Assembly (NCBI GenBank): GCA_022843845.1 | Contig: JALHMW010000010.1 | Span: forward strand, 62,001 to 126,000 | Direction of reading: 5' to 3' | DNA: 64,000 nucleotides | Source: Archangium sp. | Lineage (GTDB): Bacteria > Myxococcota > Myxococcia > Myxococcales > Myxococcaceae | In this document: positions 26,502 through 34,815 of the stretch, piece after piece | Layout: every line of letters starts with the position of its first letter | Numbering within the stretch: position 1 is the stretch's first letter | The notes under the pieces: model-generated | Told to the model about the DNA's origin: nothing | The model's input: the letters and a program-made list of their open reading frames with translations, nothing else | Database searches by the model: none | Position numbers and translations under genes: made by a program

Positions 26502-27048
26502 CGCCCAGCGCCGTGGGCCGCTTGTCTTCGCTGCCCATGTTGCCGTCAGCCGGGCGCGCGCCGAGCCACATCGAGGCGCCGTCGACCTTCAGCAGGTCGA
26601 ACTCCTTGCCGTACGCCGCGACCGACCCGACGAAGGAGCAGCCCGTCTTGGTGACGTCCTTCGCCTTGTTCGGCACCAGCCCGCAGCCGTCCATGCCGAA
26701 GTTCTTCGCGACCGCGACGTCGGCCGCCTTGAGCGTCACCTTCTTCGACGAGAACTCGAACGAGGCCTCGCTCGCGCCAGGCACCTTCTCGCTGGGCTTC
26801 GTCGGCTGCCAGGGCCCCTCGAAGTCCATCGCGACCAGCGGCGTCTTGAGCTCCTTGTCGGCGAAGATGGTGAACGTCAGCTGCCACTTCTTGCCGGTGA
26901 AGGTGAAGTCACGGGTCGCGAAGGAGCCGTTGCCGAGATCCTCCGCGCCTTCGGACTTCCACCGGCCTGCGGCGGTCTTGTGCAGGTCGGCGTCGGCGAA
27001 GGCGGCGGTGTTGAAGGCGAGACAGGCGAGGACGATGAGGCGGGACAT
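26479..27048 (-). CDS. Small secreted protein of unknown function
   Basis: 189 aa from the ATG at 27048, preceded by GGAG 5 nt upstream; a start at 27102 would add an improbable Arg-rich extension. Signal peptide MSRLIVLACLAFNTAAFA. The mature protein has a strand-rich lipocalin-like look (ARGRWKSEG-type opening, SFATRDFTFTGKKWQLTFTIF, LVAMDFEGPW, ASFEFSSKKVTLKA) and two cysteines (GCGL, GCSF). The opening faintly resembles APCDD1-type beta domains, which is only a suggestion. It is divergent from the LysR gene (83 nt between the starts), so LysR may regulate it. In the ancestral order it was probably followed directly by the HD phosphohydrolase gene. Confidence 0.72.
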   Translation of the reverse strand: MSRLIVLACLAFNTAAFADADLHKTAAGRWKSEGAEDLGNGSFATRDFTFTGKKWQLTFTIFADKELKTPLVAMDFEGPWQPTKPSEKVPGASEASFEFSSKKVTLKAADVAVAKNFGMDGCGLVPNKAKDVTKTGCSFVGSVAAYGKEFDLLKVDGASMWLGARPADGNMGSEDKRPTALGAKLVKAK

Positions 27049-27131
27049 GGGAACTCCGGGAAGGGGTGAACGACGCCCCGACCCTGCAGCCGAGAGCCTC
27101 ATGAAGCCACCGCATGCTATCGATACACACC

Positions 27132-28034
27132 ATGAACAGCCTTCATCATGTCGACCTGAACCTCTGGGTGGTGCTCGGCGCCCTGCTCGAGACCAAGAGC
27201 GTGTCGGAGAGCGCGCGGCGGCTCGGCCGAACGCAGTCGGCGGTGAGCCACTCCCTCGCGGCGCTGCGCGGTGTGTTCAGCGATCCGCTCTTCGTCCGGG
27301 TCGGGGCAGGCCTCGAGCCGACGAGCCGGGCGCGCGAGCTGGAGCCGCTGGTGACGGCGGCGCTCGCGAAGCTCCAGGCGTCGCTCGCGCCCGCGGCGGC
27401 GTTCGACCCGAAGCAGCTGCGCCGAACGTTCCGGCTCTTCCTGTCTGACTACGCGCAGGTGGTGTTGCTGGCGCCGCTCCTCGAGCGCCTCGACGCGGTG
27501 GCTCCCCACGTGGTGGTGGACGTCACGTTCCGCGCGGACGCGATGGACGAGGTGCTGCGAGAGGTCCGCGACGGCCGTTGCGATCTCTCCGTTGGGCCTC
27601 CCGTCGACACCTCGGGCGTCGTCACGCAGACCCTGTTCACGGACGACAACGTGTGTGTGGTGCGCCGCGGCCACCCGTTCGCGCGGCGGCCGACGTTGAA
27701 GGCATGGGTGGCGCTGCGGCACGTCGTCGCGTCACCGAGGGGCGGGTTGAGGGACTTCGTCGACGACGCGCTCGCGAAGCACGGGCTCGAGCGGAAGGTC
27801 GTCGCGAGAGTTCCCCACTTCACGGCGGCGCTGGCCCTCGCAGCGCAGACCGACGCGGTGACCCTGGTACCTGGCAAGCTGGCGCACGTGTGGGCGAAGA
27901 GCGCCGACGTCACCGTCGTGAAACCTCCGCTGCCGTTGCCGACGTTCACGATGGCGTGGTTCGTCTCAGAGGTCGCGCGCACCGACCCGGCCAGCATGTG
28001 GCTGCGCTCCGAGCTCAAGCGCGTGTCGAAGTGA
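27132..28034 (+). CDS. LysR-family transcriptional regulator
   Basis: 300 aa from the ATG at 27132 (HHVDLNLWVVLGALLE), the usual LysR beginning; an upstream in-frame TTG at 27114 is less likely. The N-terminal winged HTH reads SVSESARRLGRTQSAVSHSL. The substrate domain follows (VVLLAPLLERLDAVAPHVVV, CDLSVGPPVDTSG, DAVTLVPGKLAHVWA), with a NodD/NagR-like arrangement. It is divergent from the small secreted protein, and LysR proteins often act on the divergent gene. The 83-bp intergenic region is where its binding site would be expected. Effector unknown. Confidence 0.92.
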   Translation: MNSLHHVDLNLWVVLGALLETKSVSESARRLGRTQSAVSHSLAALRGVFSDPLFVRVGAGLEPTSRARELEPLVTAALAKLQASLAPAAAFDPKQLRRTFRLFLSDYAQVVLLAPLLERLDAVAPHVVVDVTFRADAMDEVLREVRDGRCDLSVGPPVDTSGVVTQTLFTDDNVCVVRRGHPFARRPTLKAWVALRHVVASPRGGLRDFVDDALAKHGLERKVVARVPHFTAALALAAQTDAVTLVPGKLAHVWAKSADVTVVKPPLPLPTFTMAWFVSEVARTDPASMWLRSELKRVSK

Positions 28035-28087
28035 AGCCCGGCGGAGCGCTTGCTTTGACCTTCGCGGTCCCCGAGTGTCGTCCGGTC

Positions 28088-29242
28088 ATGCGCGCCCTCG
28101 TCATGGTCTCGTTGGTCGGGGTGGGCTGCCTCGCCCCGGGACTCGAGCTCACCGGCACCTCGCCCGTCGCCCCGCTCCCCGATGCCGGCGTGGCCGACGC
28201 GGGCCCGACGATTCGTGAGGCGCTGACGAGCCGCGCGCAGGCGTTCGTTGGTTCGGGCACGGTGCAGATCGAGCCACTCAGCGGTCCCGAGACGGCGTCC
28301 CAGGTGCCCACGCTCGTCGTCGGCATCATCAGCCCGGGCTTCACCGGAGTGATCACCCTCGCCAGGGACGGTGAACCACGAGCGCCGACGTCATCGACGC
28401 TCTACCCGCTGAGCTCCATCACCAAGCTCGTCACCGGCCTCCTCGCCGCGCGGGACGTCGTCGAGGGCGAGTACGCGGCGGACGCTGGTCTGGCCAGCCT
28501 GCTGAGCGCGGATCTCGCGCCGCTCGTCGGCGATCGCAGCGTGCTCGAGGCGGTGACTCACACCGCTGGCTTCCAGGCCAACCCGATGAACCTCGCGTTC
28601 ACGACGATGCCGCTGAGCCCGGCTGCGGGGTACTCCCGCGCGCAGCTCGCGACGTGCCTCGCGGCTGCCGGCTGCTCGATGGCCCGCATTCCGCGCGGTG
28701 AGTACCTCTACTCGAACCTCGGCGTCGGGCTGCTGGGCCTCGCGCTCCAGGATCGGCGCGGCGTCGACTTCGAGACGCTCGTGTCGACCCGCCTCACCTC
28801 CGTGCTCCAGATGACCGACACGCACACCCGAGCCGCGAGCGACGAGTCCCGCCTGCTGATGGGCGTGACCCCGACCGGCCTGGCGGCCCCGGCTGCGACG
28901 ATGGGGGTGCTGGGCCCGGCGGGAGACCTCTGCTCCACCGGTGACGACCTGATGAAGCTGCTCGACGTGCTCGTGCACCCTCGTGGACCGCTGGCACCGG
29001 CCATCGCGCTCGCGACGACGCCCGCGGCGAACTCGGGCCGCGTGGCCTGGGCCATCGACGTGGTGAACGCGCGCTCGATGCGCCTGCTCGCCAGGAGCGG
29101 TGAACAAGCCGGCTTCTCGTCTCAGCTGATGTGGAGCCCGGCCCTCGGCGTCGGCGTCTTCGCCCTCACCAACCGTGGCGCTTCGTCGAAGACCCTCGCG
29201 TCGCTGTCGCTCGATCTGCTCGGCCTCGTGCTCGTCGAATGA
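28088..29242 (+). CDS. Serine hydrolase (beta-lactamase family) lipoprotein
   Basis: 384 aa from the ATG at 28088. Lipoprotein signal MRALVMVSLVGVGC, then an Asp/Ala/Gly linker. SXXK is SSITK (YPLSSITKLVTG), the YSN motif is intact in EYLYSNLGVGLLG, and the late motif region is RSGEQAGFSSQLMW. It is a better-preserved member of the fold than the lipoprotein at 15105-16355 and may be a distant paralogue. Likely an outer-membrane or periplasmic DD-peptidase/esterase-like enzyme; substrate unknown. Lies 53 nt downstream of the LysR gene. Confidence 0.88.
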   Translation: MRALVMVSLVGVGCLAPGLELTGTSPVAPLPDAGVADAGPTIREALTSRAQAFVGSGTVQIEPLSGPETASQVPTLVVGIISPGFTGVITLARDGEPRAPTSSTLYPLSSITKLVTGLLAARDVVEGEYAADAGLASLLSADLAPLVGDRSVLEAVTHTAGFQANPMNLAFTTMPLSPAAGYSRAQLATCLAAAGCSMARIPRGEYLYSNLGVGLLGLALQDRRGVDFETLVSTRLTSVLQMTDTHTRAASDESRLLMGVTPTGLAAPAATMGVLGPAGDLCSTGDDLMKLLDVLVHPRGPLAPAIALATTPAANSGRVAWAIDVVNARSMRLLARSGEQAGFSSQLMWSPALGVGVFALTNRGASSKTLASLSLDLLGLVLVE

Positions 29243-29326
29243 CGGAGCGGGTCGAACGCCGCCCACGCGAGCACCGCCTTTCGCTTCCGACGCGTCGTGC
29301 GCGTGTGCTACTGACGTTGGCACTCG

Positions 29327-30442
29327 ATGTTCGTCACGATTCTCCACAACCACGATCACGCGCTCCTCGAAGACGACCCCGGGCGTGAGGCCCGAGCCGA
29401 CGTGGTGAACGTCGCCGCGGCGATGGCTGACGCGCTCCGGGGTGGTCGAAGGCGCATCGAGGTGAAGCCGGTCGACGACGTCACCTCGCTCGCCGACGTG
29501 CTCACCGGCCAGCCCGACGTCATCGTCAACCTCTGCGAGTCGCTCGGCGCCGACAGCCGCGGCGAGTCGCTGGTGCCCGCGATGCTCGAGCTCGCGAACG
29601 TCTGCTTCACCGGCAGCTCGTCGCTCTCGCTCGCCCTCTCGCTGCACAAGAACAAGGCGAAAGAGATCCTCCGCGCCCGCGGCGTGCCGACGCCGGCGTC
29701 GATCGTCGTTCGCCGCGTCGAAGAGCTGGTGACGGTCGACCTCCCCTTCCCGCTCATCGTGAAGCCCTCACGCGAAGACGCCTCGGTCGGCATCGACTTC
29801 GACTCGGTCGTTCACGATCGCGCGAGCCTGGGGAAGATCGTCAGCCGCGTGCTGCGCACCTTCCAGCAGCCGGCGCTCGTCGAGCAGTACATCGATGGCC
29901 GTGAGATCTACGTCCCGCTGCTCGGCAACGAAGGCCGCCGCCCGCTGCCGCTCACCGAGATTCAGTTCGGCGCCGCGTTCGCCAACAAGCCGCGCATCGT
30001 CTCGTACGGCGCGAAGTGGGACACCGAGTCGGCGGAGTGCATCGACAGCCCGGCCCGCATCGTCGAGCTCTCACCTGCCGTCACGCGCCGCTGTGTCGAG
30101 GTCGCGATGGCCGCGTTCGAGGCGCTGGAGTGCCGCGACTACGGCCGCATCGACCTGAGGCTCGACTCGAAGCACGAGCCGTGGGTCATCGACATCAACC
30201 CCAACTGCGATCTGCACCCGCAGGCGGGCTTCTCCCGCGCGGCGTCTGCAGCAGGTCTGTCGTACAGCGACCTCGCGCTTCATCTCGTCGAGCTTGCCCA
30301 GGAACGCCATCATGGAAATCAGACCCGTCGTCTCACAGGACCGGACGCAGCTCGAAGGGCTGCTGCGCCGCATCGAGACGTTCACGGCCGACGAGGTGGA
30401 CTGCGCGCTCGAGCTGATCGACGGCGCGAGCCAACCCGGTAA
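29327..30442 (+). CDS. ATP-grasp ligase, D-Ala-D-Ala ligase family
   Basis: 371 aa as read. ATP-grasp peptide-bond-forming enzyme. N-terminal lobe LHNHDHALLEDDPG, and a CESLG/ADSRGESLVPAMLEL region like the Ddl substrate side. ATP site PFPLIVKPSREDASVGI and the later PALVEQYIDGREIYV. Metal ligands RIDLRLD and WVIDINPNCDLHPQAGFS. The recognisable family ends near residue 325 (LALHLVELAQERH). The last about 45 residues are Arg-rich and translate the acetyltransferase gene in another frame, a 131-nt overlap, so the true C-terminus may be shorter after a frameshift. It may not be cell-wall Ddl; the pairing with GNAT suggests peptide or amino-acid modification. Confidence 0.87.
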   Translation: MFVTILHNHDHALLEDDPGREARADVVNVAAAMADALRGGRRRIEVKPVDDVTSLADVLTGQPDVIVNLCESLGADSRGESLVPAMLELANVCFTGSSSLSLALSLHKNKAKEILRARGVPTPASIVVRRVEELVTVDLPFPLIVKPSREDASVGIDFDSVVHDRASLGKIVSRVLRTFQQPALVEQYIDGREIYVPLLGNEGRRPLPLTEIQFGAAFANKPRIVSYGAKWDTESAECIDSPARIVELSPAVTRRCVEVAMAAFEALECRDYGRIDLRLDSKHEPWVIDINPNCDLHPQAGFSRAASAAGLSYSDLALHLVELAQERHHGNQTRRLTGPDAARRAAAPHRDVHGRRGGLRARADRRREPTR

Positions 30443-30779
30443 CAAGGACTATCAGGTGATGGTCGCCGCCCGCGACGGCAAGATCGTCGGGTACGTCTGC
30501 TACGGCCCCACGCCGATGACCGACGGCACGTTCGACCTCTACTGGATCGCGTCGGACCCGCTCGTTCGCGGCCAGGGCGTCGGCGCAGCGCTGGTGAGCG
30601 CGATGGAGGGCGACATTCGCCGTCGCAAGGGCCGGTTGATTCGCGTCGAGACGAGCGCGATGGAGGCGTACGGCCCGACGCGCGGCTTCTACGCGGCCAT
30701 GCAGTACAAAGAAGAGTCTCGCTTCCGCGACTTCTACAAGCCGGGCGAAGACCTCGTGGTGCTCGCCAAGCGGCTGTGA
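30312..30779 (+). CDS. GNAT-family N-acetyltransferase
   Basis: 155 aa from the ATG at 30312, with AGGAA 8 nt upstream; an in-frame upstream start at 30294 is possible. Acetyl-CoA binding motif A reads IASDPLVRGQGVGAALVSAME (the R/QxxGxG loop RGQGVG). N-terminal EIRPVVSQDRTQLEGLLRRI is the usual alpha1 start, and the C-terminal strand follows RGFYAAMQYKEESRFRDFY. Starts inside the end of the ATP-grasp gene, so the two are coupled; together they could build and acetylate a small peptide-like molecule, which is inference. Confidence 0.9.
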   Translation: MEIRPVVSQDRTQLEGLLRRIETFTADEVDCALELIDGASQPGNKDYQVMVAARDGKIVGYVCYGPTPMTDGTFDLYWIASDPLVRGQGVGAALVSAMEGDIRRRKGRLIRVETSAMEAYGPTRGFYAAMQYKEESRFRDFYKPGEDLVVLAKRL

Positions 30780-30863
30780 ATTCGCCTGAGGGCTCGCCGT
30801 CTGGCCAGCATGCCCGTCGTCGACCGGGGACTCCCGCCACCTCGTGATAGCGTGCGCGCCCTC

Positions 30864-32300
30864 ATGCGCCGCGCTCTCGTCTTCGTCCTCGTCTGTCTCA
30901 GCACCGTCGCCTTTGCGCAGAAGAGCGCCCCGCTCTCCGATGCGCTCACCGTGCAGCGCCCGAAGGCCGGCGAGTTCTTTGGCGTGTACCTGCAGAACCA
31001 GAAGGTCGGCTGGATGTTCACGTCGATCACGACCAACGCCGCGGGCACTCAGGCGATCAGCCTCAACGAGCTCCACTTCAAGGCGAAGGTCGGCACGCGC
31101 GTCAGCGAGCGCATCATGAAGGAGACGAAGGTCTTCGAGGTGAAGCCGGGCGGAAAGCTCCTCTCGCTGCGCCTCGAGCAGCTCGGCGACGGCGGCGACC
31201 AGGTGCTCGACGGGCTCGTCACCAAAGAGGGCCTGAAGGTCACCCGCACCCGGCCGGGCATGAAGGACGAGACGCTGATGCTGCCGATGCCCAAAGAGGT
31301 CATCGAAGACGCCGACCAGGCGCGGGTGGCGCTCAAGCGCAACGCTCCGTACGCGGGCACCATCACCGACACGACCGACCTCAAGCAGTACGACGTGCGC
31401 ACCACCGTCGGCGAGACCGAGTCACGCACCATTCGCGGCGTGAAGGTGAAGCTCCAGAAGGCCATCACCATCTCGGAAAAAGAGAAGGTGCCGACCGACG
31501 CCTTCATCGACGAGCAGGGCCGCATGGTCGAGGTGCACTTCGGGCCCACGATGATGGCGATGATGGAGCCAGAAGAGCAGGCCAAGCGCGTCGACCTCGT
31601 CGAGGTGTTCGCGCTGACGCGGGTGAAGCTGCCGAAGCCGCCGCCGCCCGAGGTCCGCCAGATTCCCGGCTCGATGACGATGGTGATGAGCGGCCTGCCG
31701 GAGCGCTTCCAGGTGCAGACCTACCGGCAGAGCTACGAGAAGCTCGACGACAAGCGCGTGGTGGTGAAGCTGACTGCCGCGCTGCCGAAGACGCGGCTGG
31801 TGCGCCCGCTGGCCGACCCGAACGGCGGGAAGAACCTCGAGAGCGACATCATCGTCGAGGCGAAGGCGCCAGAGATCGTCAAGCAGGCGAAGGCCATCGT
31901 CGGCACCGAGAAGGACGCGTACACAGCCGCGAAGAAGATCGGCAGGTGGGTGAACGAGAAGCTCGTGAAGGACTACGGAGCCTCGTCGGACCGCGCGACC
32001 GACGTGCTCAAGACGATGAAAGGCGACTGCACGGAGCACTCGCTGCTGACCGTCGCCCTGCTACGCGCCGCAGGCATTCCGGCCCGGCGCGTGGACGGCG
32101 TGGTGTACCTGATGAATGAAGACCAGGTGCCGGCGCTGTACTGGCACGAGTGGGTCGAAGCCTTCGTCGGTGAGTGGACGCAGCTGGACCCGACCTTCGG
32201 CCAGGACGTCGCCGACGCGACGCACTTCAAGGTGGGCGAAGAGGGCGGCGCTGAGATCACCCCGCTCATCGGCAGCCTCGTCGTGCACGAAGTGCGGTGA
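30864..32300 (+). CDS. Secreted protein with a transglutaminase-like (papain-fold) domain
   Basis: 478 aa from the ATG at 30864. Signal peptide MRRALVFVLVCLSTVAFA. Residues about 20-320 form a beta-rich N-terminal region of unknown family. The C-terminal transglutaminase-like domain carries the triad Cys in GDCTEHSLLTVALLRAAG, His in YWHEWVEAF and Asp in LDPTFGQDVA. Such domains in bacterial exported proteins usually act as cysteine proteases or amidases rather than cross-linkers. It ends 7 nt before the Ser/Thr kinase gene on the same strand, so the two are probably co-transcribed. Confidence 0.9.
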   Translation: MRRALVFVLVCLSTVAFAQKSAPLSDALTVQRPKAGEFFGVYLQNQKVGWMFTSITTNAAGTQAISLNELHFKAKVGTRVSERIMKETKVFEVKPGGKLLSLRLEQLGDGGDQVLDGLVTKEGLKVTRTRPGMKDETLMLPMPKEVIEDADQARVALKRNAPYAGTITDTTDLKQYDVRTTVGETESRTIRGVKVKLQKAITISEKEKVPTDAFIDEQGRMVEVHFGPTMMAMMEPEEQAKRVDLVEVFALTRVKLPKPPPPEVRQIPGSMTMVMSGLPERFQVQTYRQSYEKLDDKRVVVKLTAALPKTRLVRPLADPNGGKNLESDIIVEAKAPEIVKQAKAIVGTEKDAYTAAKKIGRWVNEKLVKDYGASSDRATDVLKTMKGDCTEHSLLTVALLRAAGIPARRVDGVVYLMNEDQVPALYWHEWVEAFVGEWTQLDPTFGQDVADATHFKVGEEGGAEITPLIGSLVVHEVR

Positions 32301-32307
32301 TGCACCC

Positions 32308-33429
32308 ATGGCCGAGCGCCTGGGCCGCTATGAGCTGGTGAAGCGTCTCGGCCGGGGCGGCATGGGCGAAGTGTTCCTCGCGCGCGTGCCGGGAGATCCG
32401 TCCGCGCCCGTCGTGCTCAAGCGTCTGCTGCCGCACCTGGCGAGCGATCGGGAGCTCGGCCGCATGTTCCTCAACGAAGCCGGCGTCGCCGCGCGGCTGG
32501 TGCACCCGAACGTCTCGCGCGTGCTTGAGCTGGGTGAAGCAGGCGGCGTCTTCTTCTTCACCATGGAGTTCGTCGACGGCAGCGATCTGCGCGCGCTGGG
32601 CCTGGTGCCGCTCGAGCTCGCCGTGAGAATCGCCGCGGACGCGGGGCGAGCGCTGCACGCCGGCCACACCGCAAAGGACGGCTCGGGTCGACCGTTGGGA
32701 ATCGTTCATGCAGACGTCTCTCCGAAGAACCTGCTCGTTGGGCTCGACGGCGTGACGAGGCTCATCGACTTCGGCATGTCGCGGCTCGCGCGTGACGAGG
32801 GCTCGATGGGCGGCACGTACGAGTACATGGCGCCTGAGCAGGCGGTCGAAGGCATCACCGACGCGAAGACCGATCAGTTTTCACTGGGCATCGTGTTGTG
32901 GGAGTTGCTGACCGGCGGGCGCTTGTTCGGTGGCGACAGCGACGTGCTGACGCTCGATCAGGTCGTCGAGTGTCGCGTGACGCGGGCGAGGCTGGTGAAT
33001 CCACGGGTGCCCGAGGCGCTCGACGCCGTCGTGATGCGCATGCTGGAGAAGGAGCCGTCGCGCCGGTTCGGCGACTGCGGTGAAGTGGTGACGGTGCTCG
33101 AGCGGTGGCTGACCGATGCTCGCGCCGGAGACGTCACGCAGGCGTTGTCAGGGTGGATGACGCAACGGGCGGCGCCGAAGCAGCGGGCGGTGGCAGAGCC
33201 GGTGACGGATCCAGGAATAGCAGTCGTCGCGCCGCCCGCTCCGCTGTCGGTTCATGAAGAAGAAGCGCTGCGCCAACTCTCGACGATGGCCCAGCCGTTC
33301 ACGCTCGAGGCGATCGAGGCGGGTGTGACGCTCGGGCCTGGCGCTCCTCCGGTGCTCGATGTCGCGCAGGCGCTGGTGGAGCGCGGGGTGCTCGTGCGGG
33401 ATGGGGACGACGGGTTCCGGGTGTCGTGA
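32308..33429 (+). CDS. Ser/Thr protein kinase with HAD in place of HRD
   Basis: 373 aa from the ATG at 32308. Glycine loop LGRGGMGEVFLA, K38 in VVLKRLL, DFG in LIDFGMSRL, and APEQ. The catalytic loop is HADVSPKN (134-141): the Arg of HRD is Ala and the usual Lys is Ser, as in the HRDVSPQN subclass common in myxobacteria. It should still bind ATP-Mg, but activation-loop phosphorylation control via Arg is lost (a non-RD kinase). The C-terminal about 90 residues carry no TM segment and end in a helical, winged-helix-like stretch (LSTMAQPFTLEAIEAG). Seven nt downstream of the transglutaminase-like gene. Confidence 0.9.
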   Translation: MAERLGRYELVKRLGRGGMGEVFLARVPGDPSAPVVLKRLLPHLASDRELGRMFLNEAGVAARLVHPNVSRVLELGEAGGVFFFTMEFVDGSDLRALGLVPLELAVRIAADAGRALHAGHTAKDGSGRPLGIVHADVSPKNLLVGLDGVTRLIDFGMSRLARDEGSMGGTYEYMAPEQAVEGITDAKTDQFSLGIVLWELLTGGRLFGGDSDVLTLDQVVECRVTRARLVNPRVPEALDAVVMRMLEKEPSRRFGDCGEVVTVLERWLTDARAGDVTQALSGWMTQRAAPKQRAVAEPVTDPGIAVVAPPAPLSVHEEEALRQLSTMAQPFTLEAIEAGVTLGPGAPPVLDVAQALVERGVLVRDGDDGFRVS

Positions 33430-33444
33430 GTTCGTCCGGTTCGA

Positions 33445-33620
33445 CTCGGTGTCACCGTTGACGCGCTGTTGTCGCCGTCCGCCCCGCCGCAGCGCCGCGA
33501 CGGCCCGAAGGGCAACGTCCTCCGCGCGTTTGAGGCGGTCTCCGCCCTCGCAGCCACCAGGCCAAAGTCCTCGAGCTGGTCGACGCTCTCGTTCAGCAGT
33601 ACCGCCGCAGGACGGGGTAG
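33445..33620 (+). pseudogene. Remnant of an XRE-family regulator, C-terminal end only, frameshifted
   Basis: After the kinase stop, the same frame reads LGVTVDALLSPSAPP then GPKGNVLRAFEAVSAL. A shift of frame near 33550 then gives QAKVLELVDALVQQYRRRTG followed by a TAG at 33618. Joined, this is the typical tail of a short XRE-type HTH regulator (the LGVSLDALL linker, then a helix ending in a PRRQQxKVLELVDALV-like segment). The HTH itself is missing and there is a frame break, so it is a dead fragment. It marks the edge of a small accessory patch. Recognition is by pattern, not by alignment. Confidence 0.6.
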
Positions 33621-33626
33621 CGCACG

Positions 33627-33935
33627 CTACACAGGTTCTTTCGTGAGATTTGCAAACTGACTGAGGACGTCGCGCAGGGCGATGATGAGCCGCGCGCGCG
33701 GGCAGGTCCAGTGTGCCGTTGACTCGGTTCTGATCCCCTCATCCACGGACACAACCCGCTCGGTCACAGACAATCCGTTTGTCTCGTCCCTCACCCGCAC
33801 ATCGAGAGCACCTTGTCCGAGGTGAATCGTGCCAAACGGCAGGCGCTGGTGCTCGACGTTCAACAGCACCTCCGTCAAGCCAGTGACGGCCTCGTGGGAA
33901 TCGACGAGGACGGGCGGATGAGATCGTTCGGTCAT
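33627..33935 (-). CDS. Small hypothetical protein
   Basis: 102 aa from the ATG at 33935. Soluble, with a mixed strand/helix look (VLLNVEHQRLPFGTIHLGQG, LDVRVRDETNGLSV, ARLIIALRDVLSQFANL). No domain recognised. Base composition is visibly less GC-rich than the flanking genes, with more A/T at third positions (for example in the last 20 codons). It sits between the XRE remnant and VapBC, on the same strand as VapBC. Upstream (33952-34157) a further open frame on this strand has no usual start codon. Confidence 0.5.
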   Translation of the reverse strand: MTERSHPPVLVDSHEAVTGLTEVLLNVEHQRLPFGTIHLGQGALDVRVRDETNGLSVTERVVSVDEGIRTESTAHWTCPRARLIIALRDVLSQFANLTKEPV

Positions 33936-34153
33936 GGCACGTGAGAATCATCTACCGGGTAGGTGTGAAGGCCAACGGCGTCGGGTGGGCATGCGTCTTC
34001 ACTCCGTCGACTGACCCTTCTTCCGGCTGCGGTACCAGAACGCAGCTCGCGGTGGCGGCACCGAGGTGCGTCAGCTGTGCTTTGAGACCGCCTCGAGCGA
34101 CGATCGCCTCTTCGATGGTGCGAGTGTGGACGGGCTGGGTTGCGGCTGCGGGA

Positions 34154-34555
34154 TCATCTCAACCAGTTGACGACTTCGAGCCCGGGCACCCGGTCGAACT
34201 CGCGAAGGTTGTCAGTCACTACGGTCATTCCCAGCACCTTCGCCTGAGCTGCGATGAGGAGATCATTCGGACCAATGGGAGTTCCAGCCGTCTCCAGTGC
34301 ACGGCGCGCGAGGGCATAGGTCTTATCGACCGGCGTGGTCAGCGGGAGCACCTCGAACGACCCAAGCAGTTCCTCCACTCGCCTGCCGAGTCGGGCAGAG
34401 CCGCTCTTCGCAGCACCAAACCTGAGTTCGCCAGCCACGACGATGCTCAACGCGACGCATTCTTCTCCCACTTCACGAAGGCGTCGCGCGACGAGACCCG
34501 CCGGGTTGCGAATGAGATCTGCGACGATGTTCGTATCGAGAGAAAACCGCTTCAC
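34154..34555 (-). CDS. vapC: VapC-type PIN-domain toxin
   Basis: 133 aa ribonuclease-type toxin. The GTG at 34555 is chosen because it overlaps the antitoxin stop by 4 nt (GTGA) and puts SLDTNIVADL at the N-terminus; a start at 34624 would add an Arg-rich non-homologous stretch. PIN acidic residues: D7 (LDTNI), E43 (AGELRFG), D98 (GPNDLLIAA) and D115 (VVTDN), all the usual magnesium ligands. VapC toxins cleave tRNA or rRNA at defined sites. Co-transcribed with VapB; the pair is likely a mobile or recently gained module. Confidence 0.93.
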   Translation of the reverse strand: MKRFSLDTNIVADLIRNPAGLVARRLREVGEECVALSIVVAGELRFGAAKSGSARLGRRVEELLGSFEVLPLTTPVDKTYALARRALETAGTPIGPNDLLIAAQAKVLGMTVVTDNLREFDRVPGLEVVNWLR

Positions 34556-34815
34556 AACTCGACCTCGTCGTCCGTTCCACTGCCAGCGTCGACGTCGGGA
34601 AACTCGTCGTCGATGGGCTTCCACCGGGCAAGCAGTTGCAGCAGCCCCCGACCCCTGGGGACTTCTTCAAGCACCAGCCTGCCGTCTTCGACGTGAATGA
34701 GAACCTCGTCGCCAGCGAGCTCGAACTCCTTGGGAATCCGCACCGCTTGGTTGGCCCCATTCCGAAAGAGACGGGCACGCCGAGGCGCAGGAGGGGTTGG
34801 TGATTGGGTTCGCAT
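34552..34815 (-). CDS. vapB: VapB-type antitoxin (AbrB/SpoVT fold)
   Basis: 87 aa from the ATG at 34815; an upstream TTG at 34839 would read through the operator-like repeat. The N-terminal part is a swapped-hairpin AbrB-type DNA-binding domain (RRARLFRNGANQAVRIPKEF). The C-terminal tail is acidic (DDEFPDVDAGSGTDDEVEL), as expected for the segment that wraps the PIN toxin. A perfect 8-bp palindrome with repeated 9-mers lies across its start codon, the usual place for autoregulation by the VapBC complex. Confidence 0.9.
   Translation of the reverse strand: MRTQSPTPPAPRRARLFRNGANQAVRIPKEFELAGDEVLIHVEDGRLVLEEVPRGRGLLQLLARWKPIDDEFPDVDAGSGTDDEVEL

Noticed and set aside
34154..34624. Longer start for the PIN toxin at 34624.
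   Set aside because: It would add 23 Arg/Trp-rich residues that overlap the antitoxin gene; the GTG at 34555 fits the GTGA coupling and the family's length.
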